Below are positions 9,562 to 24,500 of a DNA stretch of 64,000 nt, piece by piece; position 1 is the stretch's first letter, and each line of letters opens with the position of its first letter. The DNA lies in contig NW_025336346.1 of NCBI RefSeq assembly GCF_004798865.1, positions 2,756,176-2,820,175 of the forward strand, read 5' to 3'. A model generated the notes under the pieces. The model was not told the origin of the DNA and did not search any database. It worked only from the letters and a program-made list of their open reading frames with translations. The stretch is from Varanus komodoensis. Lineage: Eukaryota; Chordata; Lepidosauria; Squamata; Varanidae. The position numbers and the translations under genes were made by a program.

Positions 9562-12500
9562 ATGCCCCGAAAACGCCGGGGCGATGGAGTTCGTCGGGGC
9601 GGCAGAGGTGAGTGGGTCGGTCGGTCGGTCGTTATAGCACCGCGGTTGCTCGCCCGCCCGCCCAGTTCCTGCCTTCCTTTCCTGCCTGCCTGGTTCCTTC
9701 CTCCTTCGGATGGAAGCGGGACGGGGGACTAAGCCTCCTGCAGCAGGAGGAGAGAGTGGGAGGAATCCGGAATCTTCCCCGTGAGTTCAGCTGAGGTTTT
9801 GCGCTCTCCGGGATCCCAGCAGCTGTTGCGCTGGCGGTGACGCCCGAGGCTGAAGTGCCGCCGCGCGTCCAGGCGGAGAGTGACGCGCTTGCACTAAAGG
9901 GCAGATCCCCTTCCTCCTCCGCCGCTGGAGTCTGCCTCTCCAGCTGATCGTTCCCCGAGCCGGAGTCGCTCGAGTCGAGAAGCCTGTGTGCGCCCCTTGG
10001 TGATTCGGAAGTAGTGGAGTTGGTTGCGGGAAAGGACTCATTGGACAAACTTCCCCTCACCCCACGTGGCGCGCGCTCTCTCATCCTGATAAGTGCAAAA
10101 GTGAGAATCGCCGGGTTAGATAAAGGCGCGTGCTTCACAACGGTGACGCTTGACTCGATAGAGATCCTAAGTGGTTCCAAGGATCTCCGAGGACATCCAC
10201 CATCTGTCCCGTGGCTCTAGTTTGGAATGGTTTCATCCTCCAAACGCACCACACACCCCCTTTTTTTAAAAGACACCCATCCTTTAAAAACTTCTGATGT
10301 CTTCATTCTTCAAGTGCAAAACACATCTGAAGACAGCCCCTTCCACCTCCTGCTGCGTTTGGCGAAGAGGTCAAAAGGCTGTTGGGAGGTGGCATAAAAG
10401 GCGCGGGCAGAATGTTGTTCTCGAAGATCGCCTATTTCTTTTTCTTTCTTGTATGTGCCTCCGTCAGTATGCAGGGCACAGCACGTGCATGTCATGTGGT
10501 GATGAGCTGTGTTCAGATTTCCTATGAAATCTCTGGGAAACCACAACAGGGGAGGACACTGGTCTCCAGGCCTTGCTTGTGGCTGTTTGCTGTCCACTTT
10601 GGGAAACAGGATGTCGGACTTGATGGACCTTTGTGTGATCTGGCTGCACCGCTTTTAAGAGTTGAGCGATGAAATAAGCTATAGTTAAGTCTGCCCAAAT
10701 AAGGAAAAGCTAGAAAACAAGCATTATGGGATGGCAGCAATGCTGTGACTCTTTAACTTCTTTGTATATGCTCAGATATATGAAATCCTTCTTTGTATAT
10801 GCTCAGAGTTCCCTTCTGAAGTCTCTCCCTCTTCCTCTTTCTAAGCATTTCCTGCTGCAAATACAGATTTTTCTGATTAGTTGGTGAGCTGAATTAAGTT
10901 TTTTGATGTCTTAGGGCAGATAATAAGATCAAGTTGATGGGAATGCAAAAGGGCCTTCCCTTAGGACAGGGGAATTGTTAGGTACCTAAATCCAGAGCTC
11001 TGGCTCACAACCCAAAAATGCCCAAAGTTTCATATGCTAATTTATATGAGTAGATATATGTGCATAATTAGAAACAATTTCCACAATCTAAATTTCATAG
11101 AAGACAAGCTAATACAGCTCTTGCTTACTTTTGGGAGCAAACTGTGCAGTTTCCCAAACTGTGCTTGCTTCAAACTTACTCTGTAAATGCTCACACTTTT
11201 TGCTTGGTCTTTCAGGGTCAAATCCAGATGAGGAAGTGCCTGGGACCAGCAAAGAGCTGTCTAGCACTTCAAAGGTTTAATGAATCACTGCAAACTAAAC
11301 ATGGCGCGCTGGCAAGGGAAAGCATAGGAATGTATTGGAGGCTGTAATAACCCATGTTCTGAGGCTGCAAGTTCACATCATTACTGGGGAGTAACACCCA
11401 TTAAACAAAGTGACTGCTGAATAAATCCTTGTTTGCTGCCCCTTCCCACCCACTTCACCAGTAAGTGCAACGGAACTGAACAGAGGCCTCAGGAAGACAT
11501 GGCTGTGGTGTTCTTGGTCACTGGACCAGGCGAGGAATCAAAGGTGGCTTCTCATTTTCTTTCAAAAATTTGATTTTGATAGTTTCTGGGATTCCACAAC
11601 AGCTGTTCTGTTTTTTTGTTTTACAGTTCTGAGGTTCTATCGCCTTGAAATCCTACAATGTACTCTAACTGTTGCAGTTTAAATTTCTAGCAGCCTCGTC
11701 ATGCAACCCTTAAAGTACTAAAATGCATGGTTAATGCATGCATTGATAAATGCACACCTTTATTAAGTCCAACCAAAGATCTTAATCAAGCTATAGTTGT
11801 GGATTTGGGATTTTTACTTGTCTTTGGTTGGTTGTTTTTTAAACTATCACTGTTATCAATTCTCAGATTCTCAGATTTTTCTTTCGATCCAAATGTTGGA
11901 ACAAATCTTCAGGGTGGATAAGGAAGGTTGCAGCTCTGAACACCTTTATAAATAGTAAGTCTCTAATCATATATTAGATCATATATGAAAGTTGGGCCAT
12001 AGGAAGGCTGAGCACCGAAGAATTGAGGCCTTTGAATTGTGGTGCTGGCGGAGACTCCTGCGAGTCCCTTGGACCGCAAGGTGATCAAACCGGTCAGTCC
12101 TAGAGGAGATCAACCCTGACTGCTCTTTAGAAGGCCAGATCCTGAAGATGAAACTCAAATGCTTTGGCCACCTAATGAGAAGGAAGGACTCCCTGGAGAA
12201 GAGCCTAATGCTGGGAACAATAGATGGCAAAAGAAGAAGGGGATGGCAGAGGATGAGGTGGCTGGATGGAGTCACTGAAGCAGTTGGTGTGAGCTTGGAT
12301 GGACTCTGGGGGATGGTGGAGCACAGGAAGGCCTGGAGGAATGTTGTCCACGGGGTCGCGATGGGTCAGACACGACTTCGCGACTAACAACAACAAAATC
12401 ATATATATGCTTACCTGGCAGTAAATCCCCTTAAATTCAGTGTTACTTCTGAGAAAAGAGTTCTGAATTACACTGTCAGTTTGTTGCAGTCCTGACCATA

Positions 12501-15500
12501 TCTGCCTGTCTCTCTGAACCCCAAGCTGTTTCCCTACTCCAGATAATTTTCTGTACCATCTCAGGTACCTTTCTCCACCTGCAGCTCTCTCTAAACATGT
12601 CCAGGGTTGGTTCCAAGACTTTTTGCTGCTTGAGGCAGAAGCTCATCCCAGTCAGGATGCATAATAGTACTCAAGGCTGTCAAATGATTTTGGCCCCTGA
12701 GGCGGAAAACCTTACAGGTACCTTTCCCCTTCCTTGCCATGGAAAATACAATAATGAATTATAAATAAAAAATAATACAGTGCTTTTTCATGACATCCTG
12801 AATCAACTGTCTGAAGCAGCTACTGAGACTGTAATGTGTGTGTGTGTGTTTAAAGAACCCTGTCTCTGAAGGACATAAAGGAATATATGGTCAGGAAGGG
12901 GAGCATTTGATTTTAGGAAAACTCCTACAGTGTTTTGTTGCCTTATTTGTTTGTTCTGCTTCATATCTAGGCAGATTCCAGAGTGTTGAATAATTAAAAG
13001 ATAGAACGGGGAAATAATAAAAACAGTAACATTAAAAACAAGGTAACATTAAAACTCTGGCTAATCAGGTGCAACGGCTTCCCTGACCAAAGTTGCCCAT
13101 AGTGGGCATCAAAACAGCAGTATCGGAGCCGGCCTGGTCTCTGGAAACAGGGAGCTCTCCTCCTGGTAGGCTCCAGTGTCATGCCGTGGGTCCATGTCGA
13201 ACCAGTGGGAGCATGTCCTCTGATGACCTCGGTGACTGGGCAGGTAGCTAAGGGGGAAGAGGCTTTCTCAGTTATTTCGGTCCCAAGTTGTTCAGAGCTG
13301 TGTATAGTAACTGTGTAAGATTATATAAATCTCCCAAAGAAACATCTTGACTAATGGGTGGTATAGAAAATAAATAAATGAATGAATGAATGAATGAATG
13401 AATGAATGAATGAATGAATGAATGTAGGGCCTCCAACCTGACTTGGTAACAAATAGATGAGAACTAAGATGCGGAAAGTGAGAATTAAACCTTCTAACTT
13501 TCAAATCCTTGCTGTTAAATGTTTTACTTAGGAGTAAATATATTTATCAAACGGCTTGCGTAATGACAAATATTTCACTGCTATTGGGTGCTCTGAAGTA
13601 GTTTCCAATCTGCTGCTATGCATGAAACTTGAATGACTTAGAGTGTATTTCTTCTCGATAACTGTGGAAAAAACTGCTCTTGTCGAGAGAAATCCAGAGT
13701 GAGAACGAGATCAGTAAAGCAAGAACTGTGGGATGAATAGTGAACCAATGCTTTAAGCAATGTAGATGCTTATTCCCAAAGATATGAAAGCTTGGGGTGG
13801 GAGAAAGGGGAAACTGGAAAGATGCTGGGGGAAGGGGAACCATTTTTCCACATTATTCAGAAATTCCCAAGGGAAAAAAGTTTTATTTTTAATTTTCCAG
13901 TTGCTTTCTCCATCCCATTTTTTCTGCCTTTCTTCCCCTGGTCATCACATGCCCAAGAACTTTCAAAATGGAAGGAGAACATACAGGTATGAAAGACATG
14001 AGTGCCTTAATCTTCATTTGTTAGTTTCTCAAACCTCTGAGATACCTGAATTGACACTGTCACTCGTAGCTTAACCCTGTTAAATAAATATTCCCTGCTT
14101 TGGAAGGCGACAGTGTGCCGTCATGGAACAGTGTGGCTTTGAGTCATACAAAACAAACTTGGCATGCACTACTGCATTAAAAAAAGTGACAAAATTCTTC
14201 TGCAATGTGTGAAAGTAAAAAAAGAAAGAAAGCTTGTGGTGACCTTTATGGGTGTACTAGACAAATCTGCCAAGCTCCCCCAAAAAATGTGCATATGCAA
14301 CTGCTCCAGTGCTTTTGTCTTCACTTTTGGATGCCAGTGCTGGGCTGAGCACCTGCTTTCTCACCCGTGTGTAGGGGAATGCTCCAGCAGGGCTGCCGAA
14401 AGCTTTGCTGGCCCTGCGCGGCCCGTGTTTCAGTTTGTGGTGTGTGGCGGTGGCATCATCCAGAAAGAGCGGTGTTCTCTCCGCAAGTGGAGGTGAGGCT
14501 GTGTATGGACACAGGGCACAGAAACTGGGTGAGACCTTCCCATATGAGCAGCATCAACACTGAATAGCTTAGGTAAGCAAAGTTCTTTTTAGAGCACTAT
14601 TTTGGAGGCAAAATGAGTTCTCTGTTGCCTGCAGCTTTTAAAAAAAATTTCTAGAAACCTCCCTTGGACACATAATAAACAGACATTTGTGCCTTAGGAG
14701 TATTTAGGGTCTACAGAATTATGCACAGTATGGAGAATGTGGATAGGGAGACATTGTTCTTCCTCTCTGGTAGTGCTAGAACTCAGGGTCACCCTGTGAG
14801 GCTGATTGGTGGGAGATTCTGTGTTGCAAACAGGAAGCACATCTTCACACAACGTGGAGTTAAATGGTGGAACTTGGTGACCGTCATTGCATTCTGTGGA
14901 AGTAATTTGGACCGTTTTTAAAGAGAACGGGACACAATCATGAGAAGGCCGTTGATCACTGCTGGTGCTGAGAGTCATTTGCTGCCTTCAGTATCAGAGG
15001 CAGTATGCTGTGCACACCCGTTGCTGGGGAGCATGGGAGGCAGGGCATCATTGATGCGTTCATGTGCTCTGTGTGGATTCCCCGTAGGCAGCTGGTTGGG
15101 CACTGTGGGAGCACAGTGCTGGTGTGGAGTATTTGAGGGTGTGGTCTTTACCACCCCTTTGCTTTTTGTTATTTTTTATTATATTTATATCCTGCCTTTT
15201 TCCCTTTCAAGGGATTCACAGATCTCCTCCTCCCACTGTCATCCTCACAACAGCAACCCTGTGAGGTAGGTTGGGCTGAGAGTTGGTGACTGGCCTAAAG
15301 TTGCCCAGTGGCGACCTGGCTGAGCAGGAACTGGAACCCAGATCTCCCCAGTCTGGGTGCTGCACTCTTAAACACACCACCACCCTGGCTCTTTGTTAAG
15401 CCTTTGCCATATGCAAAGCCTAAGCTTATTTCCCAAGGTTTTCTCTCTTAACCTGATAAGACGGCTCTGCTATTCTAGGCAAGAAGTGATAAGGAAAGAG

Positions 15501-18500
15501 ACTGCTGGAGAGAGCACTCCCGCATGGGCCAAGGCTGTGCTAGCCTGTTGAGGTGAAACAGTCAGGGAAGCTCCTTGGTTTGTCAGAAAAAATCCTGAAG
15601 CCCGGCCTGTGTTGGCACCAACCCAAACATTCCAAAATAGGGAGCAGGTTCCTAAGCTGTCCAACTCTTTGTGGGGACGGCACGGCTGTTCAGTGCAAGG
15701 GAGGGGAAGACGCTGGCGTGAGGGGAAAGCAGCCCTTTTCGGTTAGCCAGTCTTGAAACAGAAAACAGGAGGAGAATGCGGACTTCTTGCACAATGCTGT
15801 ACCAGGTGTGATGCAGGCCTCACTGAGGTCTACCTTGACGTGTTCAGCACATGCACACACACACCCCTACACAGACACACACACAGAGCTTGTCTCTCTT
15901 CACAGCTGTACAGAACGCAATGTCCCAATCTTCTGGCATGTGGCTAGTAGACCACTTGCAAGCACTCAGAAACAAACATGACCCCTGAACTAGTTTGCTG
16001 TGTTCAAGTTCACACATGCGCCCCACTTGCCTTCCTGTGGCCAATCGCCCTCGTAAATGGATCGTGAGGGAAACGCCTCGCCCTGTGGGGTTTTGGGGGC
16101 TGGAATGCCAGGTCACCGCCTGGTGCCGAACAGCCCCTGCTGGGCCTGAGGCAGAGAGCTCCTGGCAACCTCCCTTTGTGCCGCGTGCTTTGCTGTGGGG
16201 CCCAGCTGTGCACTCAACAATATGCGTTCATCCGGCTCGGCTCCAGTCAGCTCGTGGGCTCGTGCCACCACTGCCGTCCGCTCCTTCCTAGGGCAGGAAG
16301 CCAGAAGCCTGTTAACCCTTTAGCAGCAGTCACTTGGTGCCCACTGCTCGGCGAGAGCTGGCTGCTGGTTTGGGTGATGTGTAGCGTCTAGTATCCTAGC
16401 TATGTTGGACTCGAGGCTGTTGCTAGGAGTCAGGCATTAAATGGCCTTTTGTTCTCTCTCTCTCTCGTTTTGCCATACCCGCCTGTCCAGTCTTTTCCTC
16501 CTTTCTGACCTTTCCTCTTGAGTTTGCCACTGCTCTGCTCCTTCATAGGAGCAGGAGAATGGGTTCTGTGTGTCCCTTCTGCTGCCGAGAACATGTGCTG
16601 GCTTTTGGATAGCACAACACTTTCTGTCTGGTGGGACAGCCCTTGTACAAAACTCTAATCAACAACAACACGTCTGGATTCTTCAAAGCTGTGCGATCAG
16701 CCATTGTCTGCCAGATGCACCAATTCCCTTTTTTCCAGTACAGCTGTTCCTTTCCCTGCCATCCTGTGAAGGGTGCTGTTTAAGGCAAAAGCTTGCACAT
16801 TCTTGATAGGACAGGCACAGCTTAGTGACAATGGATGAATCCCTGCAGTGTGTCACCCGATCTCACCCATTCTGTCTGCGTATAGCAGGGGAAGGGTGGC
16901 TGCCCCTTGGCAGCCTTCCCAGGCAGCCTCCCCGCTTGCTTCTGCTTGGGGTTAGCTAAGGAGAAACTCTGTCTTGCCTCCTCAGGCAGCTGAACATGCC
17001 AAAGCTGCCTCAGTGGGTGGTTCTTGGGAGTTTTTGTGCCTCTCAGGGTCAGGAGTTGTTGGAAGTGACTGTTGTGGCAGGTGTGAACTTTCAAATTGGG
17101 AACCCGAACCCGCCTGGTTTGACAGCTAGATAGCCAAAAGTATGTCATTATCAGCTGAGCCCATGGAGACCCAGCTTGGTCCACTTTGTATAGCTGCAGG
17201 CATTACGTTTTATGGATTTCCACTCCTCTTCACCTGTCTTTCAGTTGTGGGAGCGCTTGTTTGTTTTTACATGCTGAGGCATTATCTTCTCTTCACTCTG
17301 GCATTGGACCAAGACAGTTTTCCCCAGCCATGCATCCTCTGGATGTTTTGGGCTACAAGGCCAATTTTCCCTGCCAGCACAATTCATCTCCCTGCGCAGG
17401 GCTAGCTCAATTCCAGAGGTGTGGGATGGAGGTTAAGCAAGGCTGTGCAGTGGCCACCTTGCTATTTTAGCACTTTAAAAGAAACATGGCGCCATCGCTG
17501 AGCTCAGCAGGGGCATTTTCTTCCCCTGTTTGTCTGCAAAAAAAGTGTAGTGATGCTGACACCTTCCCCAGCCTGGTGCCTTCCTGAGTAACCGCTTCCA
17601 TCATCCCAGTTCAGCACGACGAACAGCCGTGGACTGGCTTCTTCATTTGTCAGTTCAGGCAAGTGGAATGCATTGAAACAAATTAATATTTGAGGCTACA
17701 GTTTTCTTATTCTGGGAATCTAGACGAATCTTTTTGCTACAAAATCAAAGGTACCGGTTCTGAAGAACACTTGCACATGGACAAACACATGTGTGCACAT
17801 TACCAGTTCCTGAGTCGGAGACCTGGTTTGGATGACACGGCAATGCACCATGATTTGTTATCACAGGCGAGCTGGTATGCCGTAAGAACACAGCCTCGGT
17901 CACTGAGGGTAGGTGGTGGTTGCTCCCCCAAACAACCCACCCTGAGAACCCACAAGCTGCCTTGTCTTCTGCAACAAGATGATACAGCCCACCGTGGGGG
18001 AGCCCCACAGCCAGTGGGCTGCTTGGAAGAACAGCAAACATCCATCACAACTCTTGAGAGCTGGGCTGGGAGAGCCCAGAGTGGCCAAGTGCTGCTTGGC
18101 GCCCGCTGCCAGGAGCTTTGCCTGCCGGCCAAAAAATCACCCTCGCTGGTGGCCCAAGGGTAGCGCTTCCAGCGCCCAGCAAGGAACTGCTCTGTGGCAC
18201 TGCTCAGTCCTCAGGTCGCACGGTGGAGTGGGCCAGGCACGCCTGCCTCCGACCTGAAGGTAGACCTCTCAGGTGAGACACACAGGCTGGGGAGCCCTTG
18301 GTGGCACCAGTAAGTGGACCGGGCACCAGGAGGAGCAGGAGCCCACTCCTTCCGACCCTTCTTCTTGGTCCCCTGAGCACAAGCGGGGCTCGTACAGTGG
18401 GGTCAGCTCCCAGCCTTGGCGGGGGCAACATACAGGGGGCTGTTCTCTGCAAGGGGAAGCAGGCAGCCTCCTGCAAGTGGTCCCAGCTGAGGCACTTTGC

Positions 18501-21500
18501 GCCTCGGGGCACAAGATGCGCTTGTGCAGCGGGGCTCTCTGGCAGCTGCAGTGAGCTCGAATCTGCTTGCAGTTGTGGCTGTTGGAGAGAGAATGGAGAG
18601 AGGAGGATCGTTCTTTTTCCTTGCACAGTCTGGGCGACACCCCCTGGAGAAACATCCCCCCCCCCGGGGGAAGGAGGGGGAGCAAAGCAGCAGAGTATCC
18701 ATGAGAAGTCACGTCCTCTCTGGGGCTCAGGTGTGGCTCATGTGCACAACCACCAACCCACTGTGGCTTGTTCCCTGGGTGGGTTATCATGACATGCAGA
18801 CTCAGCCCCTTCAGTGCTTCGGAATAGGTAGGTCTGTGAGGCTTTTGATCTTGAGCTTGTATGGGATAAAATTCCTACAAAGGTACTGGCTACCCCAAGC
18901 TGAGTGTTGGAACTAGGATACTATCAGTGTAACTGTGCGACTGCTTGTATCTTGTAAATGACTGGTCCAAATGGCTTTGTTTCCTTGAAACAGGCTTGCA
19001 AAAGTCTGTGCTATTGAAGCAGTTTCGACACCAACTGATATGGTCTCATAGGAAAAATATATTGATTCTCGCTTCTTGAGCATTGACTTTGCTGGAGCCA
19101 GACCAGCTATTACGAAACTCATTATTTTAGTAAATATGCATGCTCTGTTTATTCAGAATGACTGATTCTCTTAGCCCAACAGTATTGCTGTAGTTCAAGC
19201 CCAGGTTTGAAAACTGGCTTGCAGATGGGGACATGTTTGTACTGCTTCTTGAACTACAACAAATGCTTTTTCCAACTGCTGATCAAAAGGTATTGTAACA
19301 TCCACCTCTGTGTAGTGAACTCGGGAGTATCCTGAACAGGTACCTGTTCAGTACCTGTGATTGTGTAGGACAAGCCCCTCTCACAGTTTGGAAGAATTGT
19401 GACCCTCAGTCGAACTGACAAGAAAGAGTGAGGGGTTAAGAGTTGCAAATCTCAACAAGGGCTTCACGCCAAGCGTGTGACCTCCACCTTACTGTTGGTT
19501 AAAGTGGGATCAGACGTTGAACACCTATGCGTACACCTCCTTAATGCAGTTTTGTTCTGCGTGGGTTGAATGTTCCCTTTTAATGTTTGTGGCTACAGTA
19601 CCCTGTGTGTTGTTGGGTTCCTGTAATGTTATTATGACCTTTGACTAAAACAAAAATCTGCAAAAATGAAGCTGTATGCTCTGTTTGTATTTTTAATGCT
19701 TACTCCATTAATCTCCACTTTCTTAAGATTTTAGTGATCTAAATGACCCCCCCCCCATCCTTACATATAATTCAGCCATTTCTGCTTATTTCACCCTGAA
19801 TGAAATGAATAATTACTATGAATTTAACTAGGTGTCTTTAAGTACTCAGTAAAGTCCTGGCCCCTTACAGTCAGAAGTGCAGCTGCTGCCTTCTCCCTTT
19901 TATCTTCTGGTCCAGGCCTGGAATAGTTAGCAGTAGGGTGTGCCTAAGCTGATAGCGCTACTTTAACTTCGCTCGCGTCAGTAGCAGGCTCATTGCTGTC
20001 CCGTGCCAGCAAAGGCATCCAGGGATGTGAAGAGAGAAGATAGCTTTAGGTGAGTGAAAAGCGGGCTTTCCCCTTCCTTCTCCTGGTTGACTGCAGTCTC
20101 CAGCTCTGGAGCTTTCCTGGCTTAGCTGATGGTTAAATGTTCTGTGCTCTGTCAGCCTTTGCTAGACACAGTCACTGTCAGGTGAGGTGTGTAAGAGTGA
20201 GGTCAGAGAGGCATGACAGGTCATAATGAGGATGCTGTTGTTGTTGCTGCTGTTGTCCAGAAGGGAAGTACACACAAAAGTTAGCAGGTCGGGGGGATGC
20301 AGATCATCCTTTCGCAGGCAGTAGCACCCATGTAACCCTCGGTAGGCTCTCTGTATGAGCCCGTGCAGCCAGGCTTTCCGGTGGTGAGCTGGCTCATCCC
20401 CAGGCTTGCTTGGATGCCTGTACTATCCCGCAAGGAGTGCTTTTAGGTGTGCAGCGGATTAATGATGAATGGTCACCTGTTGGGTTCTGAGTGCTGCCCT
20501 GCTGAATCATGGGGTGACATTGCTTCTCTTCTGCTTCGACGTGCTTCGGGTGGACTGGTAGCTCTTCTCACTCTTTGATGTAGCATGAGCAACTAGCTTG
20601 TCAGGTTATGATGTGTACACCACAATAAATTACTTCTTCCTAAATAGTCACCTGTAGCCCCTGTTAGTCACACCTGCAGAGAATAGAACCCTGTTGCATA
20701 GTCTACATTCTCCAGGTAGGTAAACATGCAGTTCAGCGTGGTTCTTTGTTCAGCTGGTCGTGAAGCTGCCTCTCAGCTTTTTCATCTCTTCCTTTAGGAA
20801 CGCGCAGCAACACCAAGATGGAGACCCCGGCCAGTGACGATGAGGCTGCCAGTGAAGTGCTGAGCCACTACAGCAGTGCCAGTGAGAGTACCAGTGTAGT
20901 GGAGGAAGTGCCAGGTGAGTGTGGGCGCAGGTGGGTGACAAAAACTCTGGGATTCTGTGTATTAGGCAAAACTTCTGTTCTTCGAACCACAGAGCTTCGC
21001 TTGCGCACCTGTGAAGTCTGGACCCTCCACATGACATAGTTTTGTTCACAGCACGTGTTTTTTTGGTGTGCTTTTGGCAGAACTTCGATATGTTGAGAAG
21101 GGAGAACTAGCACTCCTGAAAACAAATGGGTTCGTAAGACCCTAAGAAGAGCTGTGCTGGATCAGACCAAGGTCCATCCAGTCTGGCATTCAGTTCACAT
21201 GGTGGCTAGACAGCTGCCCCCATGAAAGCCCTGAGCAGGACATGAGCGCAGCAGCAGGGTGGAGGAGAGGATGACTGTAAAGGTTTTAGCAAAAACTGCC
21301 ACCACGTGTTTAGGCTTGTAAGAATCTCCTCCAGGCAACCAGACAGGGAAGATTTACAAAAGTCAGTTCTTTGTGGTTACAGATGACTAATAAGGATATT
21401 CATTAGCCATTCACAAGGCTGGCTATAAAAACACAGCCTTGATACGTGCTGGCAGTACATGTCTTGGAGTTAAAACCAGGGTTCTTAGGATGCAGTGGAA

Positions 21501-24500
21501 AACATCATGTTGAATGCTGGGGCTACTGAAAGATGCACTTCCAGAGGCTTGGTTTTGCTTTATGTTTTTATTTATTAGTTTTATATTTCACCTTTTTTTC
21601 TTACAAAGAACTCAAAGCAGCTTACATCATTCTCCTGCTGCATGACATTTTGCCACCAACCTGGTCCTTAAAGTGGCATTCAGCCAAACAGTTAAAAACA
21701 TAAACCATTTTAATGCTATTATTATCCTGTAATACCAACAGCAACACCTAGAACAATTTGCAGGTGCCAAAAGCCTGTTAGAAAAAAATGTTTTGGCTAA
21801 AATGCCAACTGACATGCTTCGGATGAAGAACCTTTTTGCAGCTCTGCCTGTGCTGTTCCGCTCAGACTCGCATCTCTTGTTCTGCTTGCTTTAGGAGTGT
21901 GCAAGATCCAGAGACTGTCAGCCTGGCTGGTCTGACTGGGCGCTGATGCTTTCTTTTCTGCTTTGTGCAGGAGGTGAGGCAGTGGATGAGCAGGCGCAGC
22001 AAGAGGATGTAGAAGATAAACTGAAAGAGTACATCGACAATGTGATGGACAAGAGGTGAGGTGTGCATGCAGTTTGGAGGTTAATTTTGCCAAATTTTGC
22101 CAAAGCAGAGCTTATAGAAGCATTTTGCCAAAGCAGAGCTTATAGAAGCTTATACACGCCAACTTAGTGTGATGCCTGAATTAACAAACTATGGTTTGTT
22201 ATCAGCTTGAAGTGGTTTGTGAACTCTAAGCTGTTCTGGGTTGACGAGGGTGTGCACATGTTCTGACTGTGCAGTTGTGTACTCGCCACTATTTCCCTTC
22301 CACTTGATGCTGATGCCATCTGGCGCTCGATGCTCCTGTAAAGCCGTGGAAGTGAGGGAAGAGGCCTTGGTGTCTTCTCAAGCCCGGATCTAGGAAGAAG
22401 TGGCGGGGGAGGCAAGAATGCATTGCTGTCGTTCAGTCTTCCTGCTCAGCAGTGACCACCACACCACCGCGTTTGCTGCTGTGGTGTCTGGCATGGCCTT
22501 CTGACTCCGCTGCCAGAGGCCAGTGCATTCAGTGCCCAGGCTTCTGAGCAAGTGGAAAGGAAAGTGAGCGAGCAAGCAGCTCTTGCTCCTATGGAGGCTG
22601 AGCTGAACCTGAGCGTCCTTGATTCTGCTGACCTCTCTGCCTCTGGAAGGCAGTGGCGTCCTGGGAGAGTCTGGCTGCGTTATGTTGGCATTGCTCACAA
22701 GGTAACATAATGAATTGCAGTGACTCTGATCTCCTGAGCTGAGGGATGCCTTCTTCCCAGATAGTCCATTCCACGTCACGCAGGGCCGCTGAGTATCCTC
22801 AGTCCTTATCAGAGCCTTGTTGTCCCCTTGCCATTATAGTTTGCAAGCCTCAGTGTTTCATCATGCACACTGATACTTTCCGCTGGCGCATAGTTCATTT
22901 TAGCTTCTCAAGGCCCAGTGCTTGGAGAACTGCGTTCCATGATATAGTTCTCTCCAAGTCTTTCTGGCAGCACCAGACTGCCAGCCAGGATAGGCTGGAT
23001 GCGGCTCCTGGGAGAAGAGCTTGCCGGATGTGCACACAATGCTTGGCACCGCTCCTTGCGATGAAGTATGAATTACTGCTGCCCTTCAGGCCACGGAGCC
23101 GCGTATTCAGAGGGAGCCTGGTGGTTTGGGATGTTGCTTTTAAAAGTCACACCCTTCGTAAGCCTATCGCTTTCCAGTGGCTTTCACTTGTTCCCCCTCT
23201 GTTTAGCTCACAAGTCCTGGAGTACCCCGAGATAGTGTGGCCCATAGAAATGCTCACACCCTTGCAGATCCTTGTCTCCCTGCCTCTGTATCCATACTAC
23301 TTCCTTGCGTGGGTTCAGAAATCCAGCACATGGTAAAATTCAGATGTGTGTGCTGAAGTCTCATGTATCTTTGGGATGAATTGTGTAATACGTGAGTGCA
23401 CTGCCATGTCTATGTGCCACTGCAAGCTGCAGTTAGACTTGATTTTCTGTTTCTACATTGCCCCCCACACTCAAAAAAGTGTGTGTGTTGTGGATTACAG
23501 AGCATGTGCAGTGTACTTATTCACTTCATAATGAAAAGTTCAGTTTTTATATAGGAAAAGGGCAGTTCTAGGCACATACTTGCCGAGAACTCAGACCGAT
23601 GAGTTATGAGTAAGGCATTGCAGTGGCAGGAAAGGCTTAATTGCCCTGCACAGCTTTTTGGCCTAGTCTGCGACACCCCTTTTTGTATCTTTACTGCCCA
23701 GTGATGTCCTTGGTCACTTACAGTCTACAGTCTCAATTCAGTCCTGCATTTTTGGAAAGAAGTAACCTCAATTGATGTAACTTATTCTGAATTAGTTTTT
23801 TTTAAATAAGCATGGATTCTTGGGTGGCAAGGGAAGATTTTCTAGGCATTGTTCCTGGGCTGCCCCTTGTTGTGACCCCACGTGTCCTCTCAACCCCTTC
23901 CCAGTGCCAAGATCCGGCAGGTTGCTCTAGAGAACCTGCGGCTAGCCTTCTCCTCCAAGATGCTCTTTGACTTCCTCTTGGAACGCAGGCTCACTGTCAC
24001 TGACTCTTTAGAGAAGTGCCTGAAGAAAGGTGAGTGTCTTGGGGGGTCTTGGGACAGTCTTGGGGACTGACCTGCTTTTATGATGCTTGGAACTTGACCT
24101 GCCCTAATCAACACTTGCTGAAATATTGTGCGTTTTAATGGGAGAATGTAGCACTTGCTAAAATCTCTCCCTTTGAAATCAGCCAGAAGTGATTGAAAGC
24201 AATAGGAGCAGATAATGGTAACAGTTTCAACTTTGAAAATATGATACTTTTTGATTAACACGGTATCATCCTTTGAAATTTGTCACTTTTGTTATGGCTT
24301 GTCCAAAGCGTGCCAGTAAACTTTGCCCCAGGCTTCCTGACTTCCTGGAAACTGGAGCTTTTGTGTCTTTCTTGGCGCTACAGCTATCAGAGAATTGGGA
24401 ATGCTGGCAGGTTGGATTGCTTTTTTAAAACTCAGTGTGAAGCGAAATGGTGCTACAGCTTTTTCCCACAAATATCCTTTTTAAAAACCCCTGCTTAATA

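Noticed and set aside
17690-18916. Group of frames of 90-173 codons on both strands in IFRD2 intron 1
   Set aside because: Several frames open at once in GC-rich sequence; compositions are Ser/Pro/Gly/Arg rich and match no family.
22746-23336. 196-codon plus-strand frame in IFRD2 intron 3
   Set aside because: No recognisable motif. In 64 kb read in six frames, about one frame of this length is expected by chance, and it lies between well-defined exons.
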